Assembly: GCF_014203045.1 (NCBI RefSeq)
Contig: NZ_JACHIF010000005.1
Location: 62,001-126,000 of the forward strand
From: Prosthecobacter dejongeii
GTDB lineage: Bacteria > Verrucomicrobiota > Verrucomicrobiia > Verrucomicrobiales > Verrucomicrobiaceae
DNA: 64,000 bases
Reading direction: 5' to 3'
This document shows, piece by piece, positions 8,976-18,300 of the stretch. Position 1 is the first letter of the stretch; every line of letters starts with the position of its first letter. A program made the translations under genes and the position numbers. The notes beneath the pieces were generated by a model. It had not been told where the DNA came from. It ran no database searches and saw only the letters and a list, made by a program, of their open reading frames with translations.

Positions 8976-9424
8976 TCACTTCAACGGATGGAAAGCTTCG
9001 GCGGCATGGTCTGGCTGGTGGTAGCTGGACCAAGTGTCGTCGAAGAGGTGCTCCGTTTTTTGCTCGTCAGACCAGGTGATGCGTAACTTGTTGTTAGCCA
9101 GAGTTTCCCAGGTGGGTGCGCCCTCCAGGTCGGGACTGGTGAGGGCGCCGCTGGCGTGGAACTGGATCTCGCCCTTTTCACCTTTCCAACGGGTGGCCAG
9201 GAGCCAGGTGCGTAGCTCGCTCAGGTCCTGGGGACCCTAAAAGCTTTCGGGCAGCACGTGTTCGTTTTTACCACGACGCTGCTCACGCCGTACGCGTCCT
9301 TCATGTACATGATGTGCAGCGCCTTGTTCTAGCGGGGGGTCGGGTCGTTGCCGAGATCAGTGGGGGGCCAAGGTGCCTGCCGAGGTGAGGCTGGGCAGCA
9401 GAGTTCCCACGATTTGCCTTACCA
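8976..9424 (-). pseudogene. Decayed gene remnant with stops and frameshifts
   Basis: Minus-strand reading ends at the TGA at 8976-8978. The last part is cleanly coding-like (GPQDLSELRTWLLATRW, later WETLANNKLRITWSDEQK and HLFDDTWSSYHQPDH) but is preceded in frame by a TAG (9237-9239). Further upstream the coding character moves to another frame (NKALHIMYMKDAYGVSSVVV, itself interrupted by TAG) and then back (QIVGTLLPSLTSAGTLAPH followed by TGA). No start codon with a ribosome site covers it. I read this as the 3' end of a gene that has lost function. The parent family is not recognised. Confidence 0.6.
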
Positions 9425-9518
9425 GGATTGGTGTAGCAAGGCTGGATTTGAAGAAAGGCCAAGGTCTTTTTTTGGACAGAGGTCCACAGGGCCGACTTCC
9501 TGCGTATGATGTGAAGTT

Positions 9519-10004
9519 ATGGGCTCATCATCATCCACCTTACGCCAGGGGCTTGTGCTTCTGGGCTTCATCCTCATCACTTTTTGTGCGCCTGCGTTTG
9601 GGGCTTTTTCACTGCCGGGGAGCTGGTATGCGGGGCTGAGCAAGCCGAGTTGGAACCCGCCCTCCTGGGTGTTTGGCCCGGCCTGGACGCTGCTGTACAC
9701 GCTGATGGCAGTGGCGGCCTGGCTGGTGTGGAAGCGTGGGGGCTTCGGCGCACAAAAGTGTCCGCTCAGTCTCTACTTCATCCAGCTCGCGCTGAATGCC
9801 GCGTGGACCCCCGTTTTCTTTGGTGCGCACCAGTTGGGTGCAGCGCTTGCCGTCATCGTGGCCTTGTGGGTTTTCATCGGCCTCACGCTGCTGCATTTTT
9901 GGCAGGTAAGCCGGGCAGCCGGGTTGCTGTTCGTTCCGTATCTGGCTTGGGTGTCCTTTGCCACAGCGCTGAATTTTACCCTGTGGCGGCTGAATCCGGC
10001 TTAG
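9519..10004 (+). CDS. tspO: TspO/MBR family protein
   Basis: A 161-residue integral membrane protein with five helices. Typical TspO sentences are present: SKPSWNPPSWVFGPAWTLLY, where the W-x-P-P-x-W and FGPAWT motifs are diagnostic, followed by a helix containing LALNAAWTPVFF and a last one ending FATALNFTLWRLN. TspO binds porphyrins and is linked to tetrapyrrole breakdown and stress responses. It stands alone, convergent with yaeQ, with a repeated hairpin element downstream. Confidence 0.93.
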   Translation: MGSSSSTLRQGLVLLGFILITFCAPAFGAFSLPGSWYAGLSKPSWNPPSWVFGPAWTLLYTLMAVAAWLVWKRGGFGAQKCPLSLYFIQLALNAAWTPVFFGAHQLGAALAVIVALWVFIGLTLLHFWQVSRAAGLLFVPYLAWVSFATALNFTLWRLNPA

Positions 10005-10007
10005 ACC

Positions 10008-10103
10008 GATTACCAAAAATCTTGTCCGAAAAGCGGCGACGGGGTGGGACGATTGGCGGCGTTTTTCGCTTGGCTGTTATCGTCATGATAGCAGCCTGCG
10101 CTC
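10008..10103 (+). repeat. Dispersed intergenic hairpin repeat, copy 1
   Basis: A roughly 95-bp element shared with 46404-46494. Common blocks are GAT-TNCCAAAAATC, GGCGRCGGGGTGGG, CGATTGGCGG, TTGGCTGTTATC and ATAGCAGCC. The GCTGTTATC (10073-10081) and GATAGCAGC (10087-10095) halves form a stem that is kept in the other copy even though flanking bases differ. It lies between the convergent genes tspO and yaeQ, so it may act as a transcription terminator or a REP-like mobile sequence. Confidence 0.75.
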
Positions 10104-10177
10104 TTGCCTTGCCACTCATCCCACCGCGCCCGCCTTTTCAATCGGACAATCTTTTTGGAAACCAGTCTAACCAGGAG

Positions 10178-10735
10178 TTAATCCTGGCCGTGGAGTCGCT
10201 GGAGGGTGATCTCCAAAGAATCGGTGCCATCGCCGATGAAGAGGGCCCCGTCTTGAAGAGTGATCTGTAGGCTCATGGAGCGCTGGGTCATGGCGGCCAG
10301 CTTTTGACTTTGCTCCGCCGGGATCTGCCAGACGGTGAGATTGCGCAGGCGGGTGAGTTTGGAGGCGATGCCTGCCCACCAGGTGGGGGTGCTGGAGCTG
10401 AAGCTGTAAACGGTGACCTTGGCCGCGCGGCTGCACAGGCGGGTGATGCGTTTTTCATCGGGCTGGCCGACTTCGATGATGTGGACGAGCAAGCCGGTGA
10501 GGTCCTTTTGCACAAGGCAAGGTTCATCGGGCTCCCACATGTCTTTGCCAAATTCCAGCAGGCCTTGGTCATTGTTCGCCGGGGCATTGAGGGCAAAGGC
10601 CAAAACGCGGATCATCATCCGCTCATCGGTTTCCGAAGGGTGACGTGCGATGGTGAGGCTGTGATCGCTGTAGAGATTGCGATCGATGTCGGAGACATCC
10701 AGGCTGGCTTTGTAGATGGTGGCTTTGAGTGCCAT
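10178..10735 (-). CDS. yaeQ: YaeQ family protein
   Basis: A 185-residue protein matching YaeQ along its whole length: the opening MALKATIYKASLDVSDIDRNLY, then LTIARHPSETDERMMIRVLAFAL, EPDEPCLVQKDLTG and a C-terminal QRSMSLQITLQDG. YaeQ has a PD-(D/E)xK-nuclease-like fold, but its cellular role is unresolved; in enterobacteria it was studied as a suppressor of RfaH defects. It is transcribed alone, convergent with tspO and divergent from the octaheme cytochrome. Confidence 0.93.
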   Translation of the reverse strand: MALKATIYKASLDVSDIDRNLYSDHSLTIARHPSETDERMMIRVLAFALNAPANNDQGLLEFGKDMWEPDEPCLVQKDLTGLLVHIIEVGQPDEKRITRLCSRAAKVTVYSFSSSTPTWWAGIASKLTRLRNLTVWQIPAEQSQKLAAMTQRSMSLQITLQDGALFIGDGTDSLEITLQRLHGQD

Positions 10736-10910
10736 AAGGGAACGCGGAGTTTACCGAGGGGAGGCCGAGGAACAAGGGGTGTCTTTCCCCATCTTGAGGG
10801 CGCTAAAAAAGGCGAGGTGCCGGGGTCGAGGGGCAGGGGGCTCATTCTGTTGACAGGTTGGCGGCGGCGGAACGTTGACGCAGGTCCGCTTTGCCACGTA
10901 TTGAATCGGA

Positions 10911-13253
10911 ATGAAAAAACGCCGCCCGGATTCCCCTCCAGCTCCGCCCTCCCCGCCGTCTGGCGAGGGTGGATCGTCTGCGGGGATGGTGTGGGTGGTG
11001 GTGGGCCTGCTGGTGGTGGTGGGCGGTATTGGCTGGGCTCTGTGGCCGAAAAAGCCCGCCTACACGCCGGTGGCGGTGGTGGCAGAGCCGAAGAAGCCCG
11101 TGCAGGCCTTTGTGATGCCGGATGAAAAGGCTACGTTTGCCCAGTATGCGGGCTCGCAGTCCTGCAAGGAGTGTCACGCGGTGGAATTCGACAAATGGCA
11201 GGGCTCTCACCACGGCCTCGCGGAACGGTTGCCGGATGACAAGCTGGATCTGGCAGGCTTCCAGCCGCCGCAGATTTTCAAGCACGGCACGCAGACCTCT
11301 GAGGCGCGGAAAGAGGGCGGCGTGTATCAGATCACCTCCCTCGGTTTTGATGGCGAAACGAAGCCTTGGTCGGTGGAGCGGGTCATCGGCCATGCGCCGC
11401 TGCGGCAGTATTTGGTGAAGGGGAAAAAAGGGCGTCTGCATTCCATGGAGGCCTGCTTTGATCCGGTGAAGGGAGACTGGTTCAATGTCTATGGCGATGA
11501 AGATCGCAAGCCCGGCGAGTGGGGCCACTGGACCGGGCGCGGCATGGTGTGGAACCAGATGTGTGCGAGCTGCCACAACACCCGCGTGCGCAAAAACTAT
11601 GACCTGGAGACGGACAGCTACCAGACCCGCATGGCGGAGATGACGGTGAGTTGCGAATCCTGCCACGGGCCGATGAAGGCGCACGATGATTGGCAGCGTC
11701 AATACAAGGGCAAACCGGGTGGCGAAAAAGACCCTACACTGGTGGCCTGGAGCCGGGACCAGCACACGGAAAACTGCGCAGGCTGCCACGCCCGGCGCGG
11801 GGAGATCACTGGGGACTTTGCACCGGGCGACTCCTTTTGGGATCATTACCTGCTGACCATCACGGACCACACCGATGTGTATTATCCAGATGGCCAGATC
11901 CGCGATGAGAACTATGAATTCGCCAGTTTCTTCAGCAGTCGCATGCACCATGCGGGCGTGCGTTGCATGGACTGCCATGACATGCACAGCATGAAGACGA
12001 TCCTGCCGGGGAACCAGCTCTGCGTGCGCTGCCACACACCGGGAGGCTACCCGAATGCGCCCGTGATCGTTCCGGAGGCCCACAGCTTTCACCAGACTGC
12101 CAGTGTGGGGAATCAGTGCATCAACTGCCACATGCCGCAGACGACGTACATGCAGCGGCATCCCCGGCATGATCATGGTTTCACCATTCCGGATCCGCTG
12201 CTGACGAAGGAGCATGGCGTGCCAAATGCCTGCAACAAATGCCACACGGACCAGACGGTGGACTGGGCCCTGGCCGCGACGGAAAAATGGTATGGCGACA
12301 AGATGAACCGCCGCACTCGCAGCCGTGCGCAGACCATCGCCAAAGCCCGCCAGGGAAATCCCGAAGGACGCGACGGGCTGCTGGTCCTGCTGGAAAGCGA
12401 CGACACCGCCCACTGGAAAGCCAGCGCCACCCTGCTGCTGGACCGCTGGATGGCCGAACCTAAAGTGCAGCAAGCTGTGGCAAAGCAGACCGCGCATGAG
12501 CACCCCATGGTGCGCCAGGCGGCTGCCCGTGTGCTGGAGCCTGCGCTGCAAGACAGCCGCCTGCGCGCCACCACGGAAAAGCTGCTGGAAGACCCGGTGC
12601 GCAGTGTGCGCGTCACCGCCGCGTGGTCATTGCGGGAAGGGCTGAAACTGGACAGTCCCGCAGGCCAGGACCTGCAGCACATGCTGCGACTGAATGGTGA
12701 CCAGCCGAGTGGGCAAATGCAGTTAGGCCAATTTTACTACGCCCTGCGGGACGTGCCACGTGCCATCCAGCACATGGAGACCGCCATTCAGTGGGACCCA
12801 AATTCGCCCCCCTTTCACCACGATCTAGCCATGCTGCATATGGCGACGGGCAATACCCCCAAGCTCATCGAGAAACTGCGCGATGCCATTCGCCTAGCAC
12901 CCAATGAGGGGCAGTTTCACTATGAGTTAGGCCTGGCGCTGAGTGAAACTGGGGACATGGAGGCCACCATCGCCGCCTTGAAAGAGTGCGTGCGGGTGGC
13001 ACCGCAGTACGGACGGGCTTGGTACAATCTCGGCTTGGCTTTGAATGGCCTGGGCCGCACGGCGGAGGCCATGGATGCCCTGCGAAAAGGCGAAGCGGCA
13101 GATCCTAACGACCCCGGCATTCCCTACGCCCGCGCCACCATCCTGGCGCAGCTCGGGCAAAAGCAGGCCGCCATCGCGGCAGCGCAGCGCGCTCTCACTC
13201 TCCAGCCCGGTTTCCAGGAGGCGCGGCAGCTTCTCATGATGTTGCAGCGTTGA
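10911..13253 (+). CDS. Membrane-anchored octaheme cytochrome c with HEAT and TPR repeats
   Basis: A 780-residue protein with an N-terminal signal anchor (about 26-45) after a basic, proline-rich leader. Eight CxxCH heme-binding motifs are visible in order: CKECH (85-89), CASCH, CESCH, CAGCH, CMDCH, CVRCH, CINCH and CNKCH, all before about residue 445, in the style of cytochrome c554/NrfA-like multiheme proteins. Residues about 470-580 form helical HEAT-like repeats and about 590-780 form TPRs (GQFHYELGLALSETGDMEAT, RAWYNLGLALNGLGRTAEA). It is probably periplasmic and used for electron transfer or reduction of a small substrate, with the TPR part for protein contacts. Substrate unknown. Confidence 0.85.
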   Translation: MKKRRPDSPPAPPSPPSGEGGSSAGMVWVVVGLLVVVGGIGWALWPKKPAYTPVAVVAEPKKPVQAFVMPDEKATFAQYAGSQSCKECHAVEFDKWQGSHHGLAERLPDDKLDLAGFQPPQIFKHGTQTSEARKEGGVYQITSLGFDGETKPWSVERVIGHAPLRQYLVKGKKGRLHSMEACFDPVKGDWFNVYGDEDRKPGEWGHWTGRGMVWNQMCASCHNTRVRKNYDLETDSYQTRMAEMTVSCESCHGPMKAHDDWQRQYKGKPGGEKDPTLVAWSRDQHTENCAGCHARRGEITGDFAPGDSFWDHYLLTITDHTDVYYPDGQIRDENYEFASFFSSRMHHAGVRCMDCHDMHSMKTILPGNQLCVRCHTPGGYPNAPVIVPEAHSFHQTASVGNQCINCHMPQTTYMQRHPRHDHGFTIPDPLLTKEHGVPNACNKCHTDQTVDWALAATEKWYGDKMNRRTRSRAQTIAKARQGNPEGRDGLLVLLESDDTAHWKASATLLLDRWMAEPKVQQAVAKQTAHEHPMVRQAAARVLEPALQDSRLRATTEKLLEDPVRSVRVTAAWSLREGLKLDSPAGQDLQHMLRLNGDQPSGQMQLGQFYYALRDVPRAIQHMETAIQWDPNSPPFHHDLAMLHMATGNTPKLIEKLRDAIRLAPNEGQFHYELGLALSETGDMEATIAALKECVRVAPQYGRAWYNLGLALNGLGRTAEAMDALRKGEAADPNDPGIPYARATILAQLGQKQAAIAAAQRALTLQPGFQEARQLLMMLQR

Positions 13254-13370
13254 AGTCCTCCGGGCGCGCTGGAATTCGCTTGGGTTGGGGGAGGTCGGAC
13301 AATTTCTGAAAAAAGAACTGCAAATGTTGCCGTGCAGAGTGCCCTCCGTTAGACTTCTGAACAAATTTTT

Positions 13371-13769
13371 ATGGCACGCCGCGCTCAATCAGGACTCAAA
13401 CCCATTCATCTTGTCGGTCTGCTGCTCTTGTTAGGGGCCTTGATCGGCCTGGGGTATGTGATGCTGAATCGTACGACGGACCCCATGACGGGTATCACGG
13501 CGTTGAGCACGGAGGAGTATCTGGAAAGCTCCACCGCCCTGAGCGGGAACACTTACCGCATCGAGGGGACGGTGGATGATCGCCTGGACAACTGGCGTGC
13601 CATGGATGGCCGCCTGTTCAGCGTGCAGGTTTCTGAGGCGGGTTCCTTTTTGCCTGTGTGGGTGCCTGCGAATCTGGAGACGAACATCCAGAGGGGGCAG
13701 CGGTATGTGTTTAAGGTCCGGGTTTTGGAAACCGGAATCCTGGAAGTTTTGGAACTGCTGAAAGCCTGA
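13371..13769 (+). CDS. Membrane-anchored small protein, OB-fold-like
   Basis: A 132-residue protein with a single N-terminal membrane anchor (IHLVGLLLLLGALIGLGYVM, about 14-33). The outer part is beta-rich (YRIEGTVDDRLDNW, LFSVQVSEAGSFLPVWVP, QRYVFKVRVLETGILEV), which suggests a small OB-like barrel. It ends 7 bp before the next gene, so the two are likely an operon. I do not recognise a named family. Confidence 0.65.
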   Translation: MARRAQSGLKPIHLVGLLLLLGALIGLGYVMLNRTTDPMTGITALSTEEYLESSTALSGNTYRIEGTVDDRLDNWRAMDGRLFSVQVSEAGSFLPVWVPANLETNIQRGQRYVFKVRVLETGILEVLELLKA

Positions 13770-13776
13770 TGCCTTT

Positions 13777-15699
13777 ATGAAGAAGCTGATTTTGACTGCG
13801 GCCTGTTGTGTCCCCGCATGGTTAGTTGCCCAGGTTCTCCCCTCCCCAGGGGCAGCGCCAGCACCTCAGGCTGCCCCTGCCAGTTCGCCTGCCCCGGCGG
13901 CTTCCTCTTCATCTGGTGGGGGCGGGCAGAGCTCCATCTTTGGTGGTCTGCTGCCGCATGTGGATGGCGGCAGTGAAACGGTGAGCTGGGATGGCAAGAT
14001 GTGGAACATGAACAACAACCGCATCGCGCGGGCGAAGTTCGAGATCTACCTGGCCACCCCCGAAGCTAACAGTGCCGATGACCAAGCCTACCGTGACCTG
14101 ATGGCGCAAATCACGCTGCTGCTGGCACCCACGCGTGCCGGGGGCCCTGATGTTTCCAAAGCCTTTGCCCTTTTGCCAGAAGCGGGTGCTTTCCAGATTG
14201 ATGGCGGGCTTTGCAATACCATCGCCAATGGTGTGTGGGATGTGTGGCTGGCCCAACGTAAAGTGACGAATCTGCGCCAGGCGAATGAGGCCATGGTGAA
14301 GCGCCGCCGGGACCTGGAATGGAACACGGAGCAGGGCATGAACAGCGCCCCGCTGGCCCCCTCCACCGCAGGTGGGTCCACCAAGGGCACGGCAAACAAT
14401 CGCCAGCAAGCGGTGCAGCAGCAGCAAAACACCTCGATGACCTTGGGCCGCGTATCGGGCTACATCAAAAGCATCGCCGAGATCGAAGGTCGGATGAAGC
14501 TGAATGAGACGGCCATTGGTCTTTCTGAAGTGACCAGCAAGACGCAGTTCCAGGCCCTGATGGTGCAGCTTTTCATGCAGCGCCGGTTTGAGCACGCCAT
14601 CATCGCTTGTCGCCTTTATCCGCACATGTTCCGCGATGGCGACAGTGTGCTGCAACTGGATGATAACTCCGATCTGAAGAAGATGTTTTCCGCCAGCATG
14701 GGCGTGCCGCCTACGGTGAGTTTGATTGATGGCTTTGCCGCCGAGGCCATCCGCGGGGTGGATGAAGCGGTGGTGGCTTTTGAGCAACTGGTGCTGCGCC
14801 AGGACTATGACAGTGCGAGCAAGCGCCTGATGGAGGCCTATGCCATCGGCGAATACCTGCCGCGCATCCGCCGCCTGCCCATGGTCACGAAGCTGAAGGT
14901 GCTGGACTATGTGCGGGATGGCAATCAGCTCATCAACTCGCTGGAGATGCGTGACTTTGGCCTCGCTGAAGAGCTGGTGAAAAAGATGCGGCTGTCTTCC
15001 CGTGACTTTGATTTTTCCAAACCTTTGGCCGCGATCGAAACGGCGCGCACGCTGAGTGACATGCGTCTCACGGCAGCGCGGGCGGCGGCGGTGAAGGGGG
15101 ACCAGACTGGTGTGGCGGCTGAGCTGAAAGGCGCGGCGGAGATCTGGCCGACGAACCCGAAGCTGCGCGAAGTTTCCAACATGATCGGCCAAAACAGTGA
15201 TGTGCAGGCCCAGGCCCTGCTGGATCTGGATCGCCTGCTCAGTCAGAGAAATTTCCGTCAGGTGTTCAATGATCAGGGGCGTTTCCTTGCCTCCGCCATC
15301 AATGATCCGGTGCGGCAGGAGCAGCTCAAAAAAGTGCTCACGGACATGAACCGTGTGAACATGGTGGTCCATGCCGCTGGTGAGGCTGCGCGCAATGGCA
15401 ACAGCTTCGGCGCCTGGGAGGCGATCGAGCGTGAGTATGAGCAGTTCCCGGATGATCCGGAGATCACTAAGATGCGCTCAGAACTCAGCGTGAAGGCGAG
15501 TGAGTTTGTCAGCGCCATCGAGAAGGCCAAGCAGCATGAGCAGCGGAAGCAGAGCGGCTCCGCCATCGCCTGGTATCTCAAGGCCCGTCGTCTCTATCCG
15601 CCGAGTGAATTTGCACGCAATGGCATCCAGCGTCTGGTGACTGGGCTAAAGGCCGGGGAAGGGGACAGTGTGGGAACCACGGGTGCGGTGAATCCGTGA
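13777..15699 (+). CDS. Large secreted helical protein of unknown function
   Basis: A 640-residue protein with signal peptide (cleavage near LVA-Q19), then a low-complexity Pro/Ala/Ser/Gly linker (about 22-58). The remainder is almost entirely helical with TPR-like pairs (for example SAIAWYLKARRLYPPSEFAR near the end, and QALLDLDRLLSQRNFRQVF). No catalytic motif or heme site is seen. Together with the membrane-anchored protein just upstream it may form an envelope complex. Not recognised beyond a probable TPR-like solenoid. Confidence 0.6.
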   Translation: MKKLILTAACCVPAWLVAQVLPSPGAAPAPQAAPASSPAPAASSSSGGGGQSSIFGGLLPHVDGGSETVSWDGKMWNMNNNRIARAKFEIYLATPEANSADDQAYRDLMAQITLLLAPTRAGGPDVSKAFALLPEAGAFQIDGGLCNTIANGVWDVWLAQRKVTNLRQANEAMVKRRRDLEWNTEQGMNSAPLAPSTAGGSTKGTANNRQQAVQQQQNTSMTLGRVSGYIKSIAEIEGRMKLNETAIGLSEVTSKTQFQALMVQLFMQRRFEHAIIACRLYPHMFRDGDSVLQLDDNSDLKKMFSASMGVPPTVSLIDGFAAEAIRGVDEAVVAFEQLVLRQDYDSASKRLMEAYAIGEYLPRIRRLPMVTKLKVLDYVRDGNQLINSLEMRDFGLAEELVKKMRLSSRDFDFSKPLAAIETARTLSDMRLTAARAAAVKGDQTGVAAELKGAAEIWPTNPKLREVSNMIGQNSDVQAQALLDLDRLLSQRNFRQVFNDQGRFLASAINDPVRQEQLKKVLTDMNRVNMVVHAAGEAARNGNSFGAWEAIEREYEQFPDDPEITKMRSELSVKASEFVSAIEKAKQHEQRKQSGSAIAWYLKARRLYPPSEFARNGIQRLVTGLKAGEGDSVGTTGAVNP

Positions 15700-15741
15700 G
15701 ATTACGGCACTTTTCAAACGCTTGAGTCAGCGCATTCGGAG

Positions 15742-15778
15742 GGTGAAGAGGTTCACCATGCCCTACGGTCCTAACCGT
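15742..15778. terminator. Two adjacent hairpins between convergent genes
   Basis: GGTGAA-GAGG-TTCACC at 15742-15757 and ACGGT-CCTA-ACCGT at 15765-15778 lie between the stop at 15699 and the convergent stop near 15833. Neither is followed by a T tract, so this may be a factor-dependent or weak bidirectional terminator. Confidence 0.35.
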
Positions 15779-15832
15779 CAGCGTTGCAAAAATACTTTTG
15801 GTTATTCGCGATGGCTCCGGCGAGTGTGTCCT

Positions 15833-16561
15833 TTATGACTTCACTTCATCCTCCGCCACATCCTCATCCTCCGAGGACTCTGCATGGGGGGCTGCGGCGG
15901 TGTCTTCATTGTCGGTAGTTTCCGTTTCAGCGGTGGGGGCTTCTTCGGCTGGTGCAGGTTCGGGCGTGGCTTCTGCGGGCGCGTTTGCCTCGGCTGTTTC
16001 CAGTTTGCCCTCTGGGGTGAATTTCATGCCCGCGACTTTCGCGGCCTCTGCGGCAGGGCCGCCGAAGCCTAGGAGCATGGCCACTTCATCCTGCATCTGG
16101 GCCAGTTCATCCAGGCGCAGTTCAGGATCGCGGATCATGAAGACCTCACTGGTCTTTTTGTTTTCGTAAAAGAGCATCTTGCCCTGCTCGGTCTCCTTGG
16201 AGGCAGTGGGGCTGAGGATGCGTTTACGCTCCAGCATCAGGGCCAGGATATAGCGGGCGTCTTCAGTCTGGGGTTCGTCTTCCTCCACAAAGCGCTGCAG
16301 GAGGGCCATGGCGCTTTCCTTGCTGGTGACCTCGGGCCGCTGCTCAGTGACCTGGGGGGTGTAAGTGGTGCGCCAGTAGGCGATGGGAGTGCGCTCGGCC
16401 AGCTCAGCTTTCCAGGAATCCAGGCCCACATCCCGGCGCAGGTAGCCGCCGGTTTCGGGGTCAAAGTAGATGGCGGTGTGGAAGACTTCCCCTTCCACAA
16501 AAGCACGCCCGGAGAGGGCACATTGATGGGAGCGTGAACGAATGGACCAGTTCTGGATCAT
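15833..16561 (-). CDS. Hypothetical protein with acidic C-terminal tail
   Basis: A 242-residue protein. The N-terminal 170 residues are folded-looking (CALSGRAFVEGEVFHTAIYF, then a helix with EDARYILALMLERKRIL and a segment MLFYENKKTSEVFMIRDPEL), while the last 65 are Ala/Glu/Pro rich and strongly acidic. C14 in HQCALSG could belong to a small metal site, but no complete ligand set is visible. It starts 20 bp after the LptG-like gene ends and is probably its operon partner. Function not recognised. Confidence 0.6.
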   Translation of the reverse strand: MIQNWSIRSRSHQCALSGRAFVEGEVFHTAIYFDPETGGYLRRDVGLDSWKAELAERTPIAYWRTTYTPQVTEQRPEVTSKESAMALLQRFVEEDEPQTEDARYILALMLERKRILSPTASKETEQGKMLFYENKKTSEVFMIRDPELRLDELAQMQDEVAMLLGFGGPAAEAAKVAGMKFTPEGKLETAEANAPAEATPEPAPAEEAPTAETETTDNEDTAAAPHAESSEDEDVAEDEVKS

Positions 16562-16581
16562 CTCAGGAGCGGAGGACTGGG

Positions 16582-18300
16582 TTAAGTAGCGGTGCGATTG
16601 CGAGGTCGGGCCACCTGGGCTTTGCGCTTGGAAAAGAGGCGGAGGGAGATCTTGGGCAGATCCTTATTTTGCGAGCGATAATGCAGCAGCACGGTGCCGA
16701 GGATGCCGAACAAGAGGTGGGGAATCCAGGGGCTGAACCAGGGCGGGAGATGCCCGCCTTTGCCCAGGTTCAGGCAGAGGTTATTCAGGAAGAGGATGGC
16801 GAAGAAGATGAAGATGGAACCGGCGATGCCGCCCACGGCCCCACGGCGGGAGTAGGCGATGCCCAACGGTGCGGCGACCAGGGCCAGGGCAAAGCTCTGC
16901 CAAGGTAGGGCAAACCGATGGAAATAATGCGCCTGAAAGGGGGCTAGGCGCTCGGGGCTATCTTTCGGGTGAGCTTTCAGGTAGGAGACGATTTCCGGCA
17001 CGCCCATGTAGTCAGGCTGGAGGGCGTAGCTCATCATGCCCCAGGGCGTTTCTTCAAAGTTCTTCACCTCCAGTGACTGGCGGCCTTCGGCATCGGTGGG
17101 GAAGGGTTTGATCTCCTTCGGTTTGTCATCGGCGTAGAAGACTTCTTTGCCATCGTAAAAGCGCCAGAGGCCGCCGGGCCACCACATGGCGGAATCTGCA
17201 TGGATGACGTGGGCGACTTTGCCGTCTTTGTCCATCTCACGCACCTGCACGCCGCGCAGGCTTTCACCCCGGAGAGAGAATGGCAGGGAGGAGACATACC
17301 AGACGCGGTCGGTCACGGGATCTCGGTGCAGGACGGAGGAGGCCATGATGGAGTCTTTTTGCTTGGCCCCCAGGGCGCGCATCACGGCCTCGCGGTTGCC
17401 CTCAGCACGGGGGGCCCAGTGGTAGTTGGCGGCCAGGCTCATGGTGGCCACGGTGATGACGACGACAAAGATGGGCTGCAAGATCTGCATCACACTGCGC
17501 CCGGCGCTGAGCATGGCCACGATCTCATTGGCGCGGGACATTTTGGTCAGCGTATAAAGCACTGCCAGCAGCAGGGAGGCGGGCATGACCGAAACAAAGA
17601 TGAAAGGTACGATGCTGAAATAGAACTTCACCACGCGTCCAGGGCCTGATTTGGCATCCTGGAATTCCTTCAAGTTATCCAGCAGATCCATGATGATCCA
17701 CAGGGAGCAGAAGGCGACAAAACAGAAGACTAAGGGGGCCAAAAAGGTGCGCAGGGTGTAGCGCTCCAGCGCCCCACTGCGGACGTAGTAGTGAATGAGC
17801 AGCGGCACGCAGATGCAGGCCACGTAGATCATCACCATCTTCATCCAGTAGGCCGTCATGGCCAGGGGCTCGCCCATTTCGGTCATCTGCATGGCCCCGA
17901 GTTGATGGGCGATGTCTGAACCGATGGCCCATGCGGCCACGGAGATGGAGGCTACCCAGGTGGGGAAGACCAGCTTGGGCGGGTTTCCCCACTGGCGCAG
18001 GAGGATGAAAAGATACACCGCACCGCCCACCAGCATCCAGCTATCCAGGTAGGGCAGCAGCAGGCTCACGGTCTTCAGCACCGGCCCGGCAGGCCCCACC
18101 CCTTGCTGGGCGATGAGCTTGCCCTTTTGAATGTCATACCCGGCGACTTCAGGCGGGTGATCCAGGTGATGTCCCTGGGTGGCCAGGAGGATCATGACCA
18201 GCAGCGCCAGGGAAAAGGCCGACCGCCCCAGAAACGGCCACGTGCGTACCCGATGGGCGACTGCGCGGAGCTTTTTGAGAAGTGGGTAGAGCCAGGTCAT
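16582..18300 (-). CDS. LptF/LptG-family permease with extra N-terminal membrane domain
   Basis: A 572-residue membrane protein. From about residue 195 (LERYTLRTFLAPLVFCF) it follows the LptF/LptG pattern: three helices including MSRANEIVAMLSAGRSVMQI, a periplasmic beta domain of about 150 residues (HRDPVTDRVWYVSSLPF), and three C-terminal helices with RFALPWQSFALALVAAPLGI. LptFG with LptB extracts lipopolysaccharide from the inner membrane. The first 190 residues add about four helices absent from the 350-390-residue family norm. An Uma2 gene and the lipid A gene lie upstream on the same strand, which fits an LPS role. Confidence 0.8.
   Translation of the reverse strand: MTWLYPLLKKLRAVAHRVRTWPFLGRSAFSLALLVMILLATQGHHLDHPPEVAGYDIQKGKLIAQQGVGPAGPVLKTVSLLLPYLDSWMLVGGAVYLFILLRQWGNPPKLVFPTWVASISVAAWAIGSDIAHQLGAMQMTEMGEPLAMTAYWMKMVMIYVACICVPLLIHYYVRSGALERYTLRTFLAPLVFCFVAFCSLWIIMDLLDNLKEFQDAKSGPGRVVKFYFSIVPFIFVSVMPASLLLAVLYTLTKMSRANEIVAMLSAGRSVMQILQPIFVVVITVATMSLAANYHWAPRAEGNREAVMRALGAKQKDSIMASSVLHRDPVTDRVWYVSSLPFSLRGESLRGVQVREMDKDGKVAHVIHADSAMWWPGGLWRFYDGKEVFYADDKPKEIKPFPTDAEGRQSLEVKNFEETPWGMMSYALQPDYMGVPEIVSYLKAHPKDSPERLAPFQAHYFHRFALPWQSFALALVAAPLGIAYSRRGAVGGIAGSIFIFFAILFLNNLCLNLGKGGHLPPWFSPWIPHLLFGILGTVLLHYRSQNKDLPKISLRLFSKRKAQVARPRNRTAT

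Noticed and set aside
10842..12551. 569-codon open frame on the minus strand
   Set aside because: It is antisense to the octaheme cytochrome, has no family features and arises from the strong GC bias at third codon positions of the real gene.
13909..15372. 487-codon minus-strand frame
   Set aside because: Antisense shadow of the secreted helical protein; His-rich composition typical of such shadows.
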